This document shows, one piece after another, positions 58,059-64,000 of a stretch of 64,000 nt of DNA; positions within the stretch are counted from its first letter, which is position 1; every line of letters starts with the position of its first letter. The stretch is from JAEUOS01 sp965279115 (lineage in GTDB: Bacteria > Pseudomonadota > Gammaproteobacteria > Burkholderiales > JAEUOS01): positions 62,001-126,000 of the forward strand of contig OZ257137.1 in assembly GCA_965279115.1 (NCBI GenBank), given 5' to 3'. Under the pieces are notes generated by a model. It saw nothing but the letters and a program-made list of their open reading frames with translations, had not been told where the DNA came from and searched no databases. The translations under genes were made by a program, and so were the position numbers.

Positions 58059-58760
58059 TCAGGGGGCGAGGTCGAACACCAGCACCTCGGCGTCGGTGCC
58101 GTTGGCCAGGGTGATGACGCTTTCGTTTTCCAGCTTCAGGGCGTCGCCGGCGGCAAGTCGTTGGCCATTCACCTCAAGCGCGCCGCGCACGAGGTGCACA
58201 TAGGCCTTGCGGCGCGGGTCGACGGCCAGCTCCGCGCTCTCGGTACCGTCAAACAGCCCGGCATAAAGGGCAGCGTCGGCATGGATGGTTACCGAGCCCT
58301 GCGCACCGTCGGGCGAAGCCACCAGGCGCAACTTGCCGCGCTTGTCGGCCACTGGAACGGTCTTCTGTTCGTAGCCGGGTGCAATCCCGGTCACGTTGGG
58401 TTGGATCCAGATTTGCAGGAAATGCGTGGTCTGCTCGTCCGAGTGGTTGAACTCGCTGTGCATCACACCGGTGCCGGCGCTCATGCGCTGCACGTCGCCG
58501 GGCGGAATGCCCTTGACATTGCCCATGCTGTCCTTGTGGGCGAGTTCGCCGGACAGCACATAGCTGATGATTTCCATGTCGCGGTGGCCGTGCTTGCCGA
58601 AGCCGGTACCCTTGTCGATACGGTCTTCATTGATGACCAGCAGGTTGCCCCAGCCCATGTGCGCCGGGTCGTGGTAGCCGGCGAAGGAAAACGAGTGGTA
58701 GCTCTTCAACCAGCCATGGTCGGCATAACCGCGTTCCTGGGATTTGCGAATGGCTTGCAT
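58059..58760 (-). CDS. Pirin family protein
   Basis: A 233-residue bicupin. The N-terminal metal site is intact: HGHRDMEII (H, H) in the first cupin, preceded by YHSFSFAGYHDPAHMGWG, and the HSEFNHS segment (about residue 101 onwards). Bacterial pirins (YhhW type) act as quercetinases or as metabolic regulators. ATG 58760 is chosen (MQAIRKS). It is divergent from a LysR gene whose product probably regulates the pirin-wrbA pair. Confidence 0.93.
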   Translation of the reverse strand: MQAIRKSQERGYADHGWLKSYHSFSFAGYHDPAHMGWGNLLVINEDRIDKGTGFGKHGHRDMEIISYVLSGELAHKDSMGNVKGIPPGDVQRMSAGTGVMHSEFNHSDEQTTHFLQIWIQPNVTGIAPGYEQKTVPVADKRGKLRLVASPDGAQGSVTIHADAALYAGLFDGTESAELAVDPRRKAYVHLVRGALEVNGQRLAAGDALKLENESVITLANGTDAEVLVFDLAP

Positions 58761-58838
58761 GCGATTTCTCCTTGCACTTGATGGACATGATTGTGCGGTG
58801 GCGGCGCTCTTCCACAGATGCGTCGAATTGATGTCATC

Positions 58839-58855
58839 ATTCAAATAATTTGAAT
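58839..58855. promoter_or_regulatory. Palindrome ATTCAAATAATTTGAAT, LysR operator candidate
   Basis: A perfect 7-bp inverted repeat with a three-base centre, containing a T-N11-A LysR box, located between pirin and lysR, 13 bases before the lysR ATG. It is AT-rich in a GC-rich background and is the only clear palindrome in the gap. Confidence 0.65.
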
Positions 58856-58868
58856 TGACGATTACGCC

Positions 58869-59810
58869 ATGCCGACTCCCCGTGACGTCCTGACCCCCGC
58901 CGCCCTGGCCATGCTGCAGACCATCGCCGACACCGGCAGCTTCGCCGCCGCGGCGCGGGCGCTGCACATGGTGCCGAGCGCGCTGACCTACCGGGTGCGG
59001 CAGCTCGAAGAAGCGCTGGACGTGCTGCTGTTCGACCGCAGCTCGCGCCAGGCGCGCCTGACAGAGGCCGGCGCCGAACTGCTGCGCGAGGGCGCGGTGC
59101 TGCTGGCCAACATCGACGCGGTGGCCAATCGCGTCAAGCGCGTGGCCACCGGCTGGGAACCGCAGCTGACCATCGCCGTGGACAGCATCATCGACCCGGC
59201 CACGGTGATGGAACTGTGCACGGCATTTTTCGCCCTCAAGCCGCCCACCCGCCTGCGGCTGCGCACCGAGACGCTCTCGGGAACCATCGGCGCACTGACT
59301 TCGGGGCAGGCCGATCTTGCGCTGGGCGTGGCCGCCGACGCCGGCAGTATCGCCGGCCTGCAGCGCGAGCCGCTCGGCCGGGTGCGCTTCGTCTTCGTGG
59401 TGGCCCCGCACCACCCGCTGGCCGATGCACCGGAGCCGATACACGACGATGTGATCCGTCAGTACCGCATCGTTACCGCCGCCGATACGGTCACGCAGGG
59501 CCAGGGTGTATCGATCGGCGTCTTGCCCGGGCAGGACGTGTTCACCGTCACCGGCCTGCCGGCCAAACTGGATGCCCAGGTGCGTGGCCTCGGCGTGGGC
59601 TTCCTGCCCACCTGCCTGGTGCAGGGCTACATCGACTCGGGCCGGCTGGTGGTGAAGAAGGTGGATCGCCCCGACTATCAGGTGCAGGTAAGTTACGCTT
59701 GGCGCAAGGCGGACAAGGGATCACAAGGCCGGGCGCTGCAGTGGTGGCTGGAACAGTTGCAAAAGCCGCTGACGCGCGGCGCCCTGCTGGGCAACCACAT
59801 CCGCCAGTGA
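58869..59810 (+). CDS. LysR family transcriptional regulator
   Basis: A 313-residue LysR protein. Helix-turn-helix: PAALAMLQTIADTGSFAAAARALHMVPSALTYRVRQLEEAL (about 9-50). The effector domain includes DSIIDPATVMELCTAFF and the hinge. The N-terminal start ALTYRVRQLEEALDVLLF places it in the group regulating pirin/WrbA neighbours. Downstream Bug genes are on the same strand but 78 bases away. Confidence 0.95.
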   Translation: MPTPRDVLTPAALAMLQTIADTGSFAAAARALHMVPSALTYRVRQLEEALDVLLFDRSSRQARLTEAGAELLREGAVLLANIDAVANRVKRVATGWEPQLTIAVDSIIDPATVMELCTAFFALKPPTRLRLRTETLSGTIGALTSGQADLALGVAADAGSIAGLQREPLGRVRFVFVVAPHHPLADAPEPIHDDVIRQYRIVTAADTVTQGQGVSIGVLPGQDVFTVTGLPAKLDAQVRGLGVGFLPTCLVQGYIDSGRLVVKKVDRPDYQVQVSYAWRKADKGSQGRALQWWLEQLQKPLTRGALLGNHIRQ

Positions 59811-59888
59811 GCGGCCCGCCCGCGCCTGATCGATACGATCGACAAACCTGTGTAGCATTGCGCCTCCAACAAAGCCGGAGGCCTCCCA

Positions 59889-60863
59889 ATGAAGTTCGTG
59901 CGCCTTGCATTGCTCGCCGGAGCGATCGCATCTTCCACATTCAGCTTGCTCGCTAATGCCCAGTCCTATCCCAACCGCCCGGTCAAGATGATCGTGCCCT
60001 TCCCGCCCGGGCAGGCCACCGACATCGTCGCGCGCCTGGTGGCCGACCGGCTGGCCGCGGCCTGGGGCCAGGGCGTGGTGGTGGAGAACCGCGGCGGCGG
60101 CGGCGGTGTGCCGGCGATGATGGCCATCCGCGAGGCGCAACCCGACGGCTATACCATCGCCTTCGGCACCAGCGGCACCATCGGCGTGAACCCCGGCATC
60201 TATTCCAAGCTGCCTTACGATCCGCTCAAGGACTTCGCCATGGTCGGCGGCGTGTTCACCGTGCCGCTGATGATCGTGGCGCACCCGACCATGCCGCAGA
60301 ACACGCTCAAGGAACTGGTCGACACGGCGAAAAAGGCGCCGGGCACGATCAACTGGGCGATTCCCGGCACCGGCACCTCACAGCACCTCACCGGCGAACT
60401 GTTCCGGTCCATCGTCGGTGTGGACCTGGTCGGCATTCCCTACAAGGGCAGCGGCCCGGCCGTCACCGACGTGCTGGGCGGCCAGGTGCCGATGATGTTC
60501 GACAGCCTGGCGTCCTCGCTGCCGCACATCAAGGGCGGCAAATTGAAGGCCATCGCCATGACCACCCTGCGCCGCGTACCGCAACTGCCGGACGTGCCGA
60601 CGGTGGCCGAGTCCGGCTACCCGGGCTTCGAGGGCGTGGGCTGGGGTGGACTGATCGTGCCTGCCGCCACGCCAAAGGACATCGTCGACAAGATCGCCGC
60701 CGACTCGCGCAAGGTGCTCAACGACCCCGCCAATGCGGCGCGGGTGGTCGATCGCGGCGCCGTGGTCGACGCACGCGGTTCCGCCGAGTTTGGCGAGTTC
60801 GTCAAGGCCGAGATCGTCAAGTGGGCGGGCATTGCCAAGCGGTCGAAGATCCAGGTGGAGTAA
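59889..60863 (+). CDS. Bug family (tripartite tricarboxylate transporter-type) solute-binding protein
   Basis: A 324-residue periplasmic protein. Signal peptide MKFVRLALLAGAIASSTFSLLANA; mature part begins QSYPNRPVKMIVPFPPGQATDIVARLVADRL, the Bug signature, followed by VVVENRGGGGG and the GTSGTIGVN ligand loop. Bug proteins bind organic acids, aromatics or nicotinate, usually without an adjacent membrane component. It is paired with a second, divergent Bug 103 bases downstream and RidA. Confidence 0.93.
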   Translation: MKFVRLALLAGAIASSTFSLLANAQSYPNRPVKMIVPFPPGQATDIVARLVADRLAAAWGQGVVVENRGGGGGVPAMMAIREAQPDGYTIAFGTSGTIGVNPGIYSKLPYDPLKDFAMVGGVFTVPLMIVAHPTMPQNTLKELVDTAKKAPGTINWAIPGTGTSQHLTGELFRSIVGVDLVGIPYKGSGPAVTDVLGGQVPMMFDSLASSLPHIKGGKLKAIAMTTLRRVPQLPDVPTVAESGYPGFEGVGWGGLIVPAATPKDIVDKIAADSRKVLNDPANAARVVDRGAVVDARGSAEFGEFVKAEIVKWAGIAKRSKIQVE

Positions 60864-60966
60864 GCGCGCAGGCGCGGAACTTGCGAGGTTTAGTGTTGAA
60901 AACGGCGCCCCGGAGGCCCATTGCTGCCGGATTCGCCACCGATAGCCAACCAGGGAAACTACTCAA

Positions 60967-61941
60967 GTGAACACGCGTGTATTGCGCCTCATCGGCACAG
61001 CCGCCCTCCTGCTCTCGGCCGCGCCGCTCGCACTCGCCCAGGCCTACCCCAGCAAGCCGATCCGCCTCGTCATTCCGCAGGCGCCCGGCGGTGGTTCCGA
61101 CACCTTGGGCCGCTTCATGGCGCAGAAGCTGAGCGACGCGCTGGGCCAGCAGGTGGTGGCCGACAACAAGCCGGGCGCCGCCGGGATGCTGGGTGCGGAA
61201 CTGGTGAAGCAGGCGCCCGCCGACGGCTACACCCTGCTGCTTTCCGCCATCGACACCATCACCGCACCGCTGGTGAGCAAGCGCGCGCCCTTCGATGGCG
61301 TCAAGGACTTCACGCCGGTGACGCAATTGACGCAGTCACCCAACGTGTGGCTGGTGTCGAACGGCTTCGAGGCGAAGACCATGAAGGAACTGATCGATCG
61401 CGCGCGCGCCCAGCCCGGCAAGATCGACTACGCGTCCTCCGGTGTGGGCGGCATGCAGCACCTGGGCGGTGAACTGCTGGTCAAGATGTCGGGCGTGAAG
61501 CTCGCGCATGTGCCCTACAAGGGCGGACCGCCGGCGTTTGCCGATGTGGTGGCCGGCCGCGTGCCGGCGATGATCTCGGGCATCCAGGGCGCGATCCCGC
61601 AGATCAAGGGCGGCAAGGTGCGCGGCCTGGCCGTCACCGGCAAGAAGCGTGCAGGCGCCCTGCCCGAGCTTCCCACGGTGGCCGAGGCCCTTGGCCTGCC
61701 CGACTACGAAGTTCTCAACTGGCAGGGCCTGCTGTTACCGCCGGGCACCCCGCAGGCGGTCGTCGAGCGTATCTCGACCGAGGTCATCAAGATCCTCTCC
61801 GCGCCCGATTCGCGCGAAAAGCTCGAATCCCTCGGCTACGAGCCGATCGGCAACACCCCGGCGCAGGCCGCCGCGGTGATGGCGGCCGAGCAGAAAAAAT
61901 GGACCGCGGTGATCCGCGAGGCCGGCATCTCGTCCGACTGA
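60967..61941 (+). CDS. Bug family solute-binding protein
   Basis: A 324-residue Bug protein starting at GTG. Signal peptide of about 24 residues (LIGTAALLLSAAPLALA), then QAYPSKPIRLVIPQAPGGGSDTLGRFMAQKL and VVADNKPGAAGMLG. The family fold and length match the neighbour, but identity is modest, so they probably bind different ligands. It is probably cotranscribed with the preceding Bug gene and with the RidA gene 70 bases downstream. Confidence 0.93.
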   Translation: MNTRVLRLIGTAALLLSAAPLALAQAYPSKPIRLVIPQAPGGGSDTLGRFMAQKLSDALGQQVVADNKPGAAGMLGAELVKQAPADGYTLLLSAIDTITAPLVSKRAPFDGVKDFTPVTQLTQSPNVWLVSNGFEAKTMKELIDRARAQPGKIDYASSGVGGMQHLGGELLVKMSGVKLAHVPYKGGPPAFADVVAGRVPAMISGIQGAIPQIKGGKVRGLAVTGKKRAGALPELPTVAEALGLPDYEVLNWQGLLLPPGTPQAVVERISTEVIKILSAPDSREKLESLGYEPIGNTPAQAAAVMAAEQKKWTAVIREAGISSD

Positions 61942-62011
61942 GCGCATCCCGGCGCGTCACGCGCTGGCACAGCACGCCCACACAACAGGAACAGAACCCA
62001 GGAGCCCCGCC

Positions 62012-62407
62012 ATGCCCGTCACCCGCGGCAACCCGCCCGGCATGAAAAACGTGCGCGCCAGCGTCTACAACCACTACGTGCGCGTCGACCAGCCCAAGAG
62101 CATGATCTTCGTCTCAGGCCAGCTGGCGCGCGACAACGACGGCAACCCGGTCGGCACCGGCAGCATGCTCGAACAGACCCGCCAGTGCCTGCGCAACATC
62201 GAGAAAAGCCTCGTCGCCGCCGGCGCCACCATGGCGGATGTTGTGTGGACCACCGTCTACACCACCGACATGCGCGAATTCCGCCAGATCGTCGCCGCGC
62301 GCGAGGAGTTCGTCAAGGACCACCTGCCCACCTCCACCATGGTGGAAGTGAGCCACCTGAGCGAGCCTGGCATGATGGTGGAAATCCAGGTGATCGCGGC
62401 GGTTTGA
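62012..62407 (+). CDS. RidA family protein (Rid deaminase-like)
   Basis: A 131-residue YjgF/YER057c/UK114-type protein. Family motifs are GNPPGMKNVRASVYNHYVRV, FVSGQLARDNDGNPV, MLEQTRQCLRNIEKSL and TVYTTDMREF near residue 87. The C-terminal VEIQVIAAV lacks the usual E-A-R ending, with Arg105 (of RidA numbering) not obvious, so it may belong to a non-RidA Rid subgroup. True RidA hydrolyses enamines/imines from PLP enzymes. It follows the two Bug genes and may process the imported nitrogen compound. Confidence 0.88.
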   Translation: MPVTRGNPPGMKNVRASVYNHYVRVDQPKSMIFVSGQLARDNDGNPVGTGSMLEQTRQCLRNIEKSLVAAGATMADVVWTTVYTTDMREFRQIVAAREEFVKDHLPTSTMVEVSHLSEPGMMVEIQVIAAV

Positions 62408-62464
62408 CCCGCATGCCGTGCGGCGAGCCTGGTAGCCGCGCCGGCGCGTGATTGTCGGGAAGTC

Positions 62465-63433
62465 TCAGTCAGCGGTGATCTTCGCCGCCTTGACCACCGA
62501 GCGATACTTCTCCACTTCCTGCGCCATGAATTTTTCCAACTCGTCGGCACCCGCGCCGGAAGGCCGGATGCTTTGCTCGTTGAGGCGTTTCCTCACCCCT
62601 GCGTCGGCCATGGTGGCCGCGGCGGCCGTCTGAAGCTTCTTCGTGACATCTGCCGGCGTACCTGCCGGGACGAACAACCCGAACCACACACCGAGGTCGA
62701 AGCCCTCGAGGCGCGGCGTCTGCGAAAGCGCAGGAATCTCCGGCGCCAGTTCGCTGCGCTGCAGGCTGGTCACCGCATAGGCCTTGACCTTGCCGGAACG
62801 AATGTAGGGCAAGGCCGCGATGAGGGTTGAAACGCCAAGATCGATCTGCCCGCCAACGATGTCGGTAATCGCCGGCGCAGCGCCCCGGTAGGGGATGTGC
62901 ACCATCGAGACGCCGGCGCGCATCTTGAGCAATTCCGCCGCCACATGCATGGGGGTGCCGTTGCCGGCCGAGGCGTAGCTGAGCGCGCCGGGTTTCTCGC
63001 GCGCCTGCTTGAGGAGTTCGGCCACGGTCGAGGCTGCCATCGCGGTCTTGCCGATCAGCACCATCGGTCCGGTTCCGACGAACACGATGGGCGAGAGGTC
63101 CTTCAGCGCGTCATACGGCGTCTTGGGATTGATGAGCTTGTTGATCAGGATTTCCGAGCCCGAGCCCAGCAGCATGGTGTAACCGTCAGGCGCCGCGCGT
63201 ACGGTCTTTTGCGTGCCCAGCGTGCCGCCGGCCCCGGACACGTTGTCGAGCACCACCGGCTGGCCGAGGCGCTCGCCCAGCGTGGGGGCAATGGTGCGCG
63301 CGATGATGTCGGAGCTGCCGCCAGGCGCGAACGGCACCACCAGCGTGACCGGACGCTCCGGGTAGGCATGCACAACCTGGCTCGCGGTGACAATCAGCAG
63401 GGCCGCCAGACATTTCGGGAAGCAAGGTCTCAT
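62465..63433 (-). CDS. Bug family solute-binding protein
   Basis: A 322-residue periplasmic protein of the third Bug group: signal peptide MRPCFPKCLAALLIVTASQV ending near VHA, then YPERPVTLVVPFAPGGSSDIIARTIAPTL and VVLDNVSGAGG. Its start overlaps the stop of the GntR regulator by four bases (ATGA), so both are one transcription unit. Confidence 0.93.
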   Translation of the reverse strand: MRPCFPKCLAALLIVTASQVVHAYPERPVTLVVPFAPGGSSDIIARTIAPTLGERLGQPVVLDNVSGAGGTLGTQKTVRAAPDGYTMLLGSGSEILINKLINPKTPYDALKDLSPIVFVGTGPMVLIGKTAMAASTVAELLKQAREKPGALSYASAGNGTPMHVAAELLKMRAGVSMVHIPYRGAAPAITDIVGGQIDLGVSTLIAALPYIRSGKVKAYAVTSLQRSELAPEIPALSQTPRLEGFDLGVWFGLFVPAGTPADVTKKLQTAAAATMADAGVRKRLNEQSIRPSGAGADELEKFMAQEVEKYRSVVKAAKITAD

Positions 63434-64000
63434 GATGTGCCGCGTCCTTTCGAGGGTGACTGGACAAGCCGGGGCTTGGATTTGGGGCGCGGCGGTTTCG
63501 CCGCGCCCGGAAGATGCTCGTTGAAGAATTCCATCGCAGCGGCGCGGGCATTGCGCACATGCACGACTGCCGCATCGGCCGCGGCATCGGCGTCGCGCCG
63601 CTTCAAGGCATCGACGATCGCGTCGATTTCCTCCATGCTCTGCGCGTGCCGCGCGCGGCTGGCCATCGACATCGCCCGCAGGCGCGCCGCCTTGCCCTGC
63701 AGCCCCTGCAGAAAGCCGGCGACGATGGTGTTGCCGCAGCCTTCGAGCAGCACCTGGTAGAACACTCGCGTCGAGACCAGGATGGCGTGCATGTCGGCGG
63801 AACGGAAAGCCAGATCGAGCGATTGCGCGGCCTCCTCCAGCAGAGTGACCTGCTCGTCGCTGGCCCGTTCGGCGAACCAGCGGCAGGCACTGGCTTCGAG
63901 CACTTCGCGCGCCTCGTAGACCTCGGCGGCATCCTCGCGCGTGACATGCGCCACATGCGGGCCGCGCACGCCGGCTTCGACCAGCCCTTCGGCCTCCAGG
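63430..64000 (-). CDS. GntR family regulator, FCD domain (5' end outside window)
   Basis: A minus-strand gene whose N-terminal part runs off the right edge of the window. The visible 190 residues start with the wing of the winged helix (LEAEGLVEAGVRGPHVAHVTREDAAEVYEAREVLE), followed by a FadR/FCD effector domain of all-helical type (EVLEASACRWFAERASDEQVTLLEEA, and MHAILVSTRVFYQVLLEGCGN). The C-terminal tail is basic (PPRPKSKPRLVQ). It overlaps and probably controls the Bug gene downstream. Confidence 0.93.
   Translation of the reverse strand, partial: LEAEGLVEAGVRGPHVAHVTREDAAEVYEAREVLEASACRWFAERASDEQVTLLEEAAQSLDLAFRSADMHAILVSTRVFYQVLLEGCGNTIVAGFLQGLQGKAARLRAMSMASRARHAQSMEEIDAIVDALKRRDADAAADAAVVHVRNARAAAMEFFNEHLPGAAKPPRPKSKPRLVQSPSKGRGTS

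Overview
The window is high-GC DNA that looks like the chromosome of a betaproteobacterium, most likely Burkholderiales or a near relative. Three things point there: the one-piece tmRNA encodes the tag ANDERFALAA, which is usual in that group; there are three Bug-type (tripartite tricarboxylate) solute-binding proteins; and the housekeeping gene order (maf-rlmH-rsfS-nadD, nadC, hemF, purD, yebC, rnfB-nth, ubiG plus a HAD phosphatase) fits. The species cannot be named from sequence alone. No phage, transposon, rRNA operon or CRISPR array was seen.

Layout. 1-5.6 kb: the start of a type I secretion ABC transporter, a thioredoxin, a response regulator, a divergent AroQ and an S8 protease autotransporter. 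5.6-13.8 kb: a minus-strand housekeeping run (maf, rlmH, rsfS, nadD, LOG protein, nadC, hemF, MBL hydrolase, purD, yebC). 14.0-19.5 kb: a plus-strand DUF4178 / small membrane protein / DUF350 / membrane aminopropyltransferase / FAD oxidoreductase module. 19.3-21.1 kb: a HicB remnant, a PACE efflux protein and a TetR regulator. 21.2-27.6 kb: rnfB, nth, DUF1841, ubiG, phosphatase, prc and DUF455. 27.6-31.1 kb: a complete selA-selB-selC (tRNA-Sec) set.

The most striking region is 34.2-38.2 kb, a six-gene minus-strand operon a few kb from selABC. Three of its genes contain an in-frame TGA that must be read as selenocysteine: a GrdB-like reductase (U159), an AhpD-like protein with a CxxU centre (U82) and a peroxiredoxin-like protein with a UxxC centre (U45). 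In all three a perfect 5-7 bp hairpin with G in the first two loop positions begins 11-13 nt after the TGA, as expected for a bacterial SECIS. The operon also encodes a glutathione S-transferase, a CIPC thioredoxin and a second AhpD-like protein that has lost both redox residues. A divergent LysR gene has a T-N11-A palindrome between it and the operon.

39.4-42.7 kb: a CEYC carboxymuconolactone decarboxylase-like protein, an EamA permease, an adenylate cyclase and a cupin. 42.9-46.3 kb: a reactive-chlorine defence module resembling the Azospira SigF regulon, with a MrpX-like MxKDx peptide, a YedY1-like molybdoenzyme, a YedZ1-like cytochrome b, DUF1223, an ECF sigma factor and a small zinc-finger anti-sigma candidate. 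46.3-47.2 kb: a signal-peptide-bearing deaminase and a translational-machinery protein. 47.3-56.1 kb: a minus-strand catabolic operon with a branched-chain-type ABC importer (LivM and LivG fused) and accessory enzymes. 56.4-56.8 kb: ssrA with its terminator. 56.9 kb to the end: a BLUF photoreceptor, wrbA, pirin with a divergent LysR, Bug proteins, RidA, and a GntR regulator cut by the window edge.
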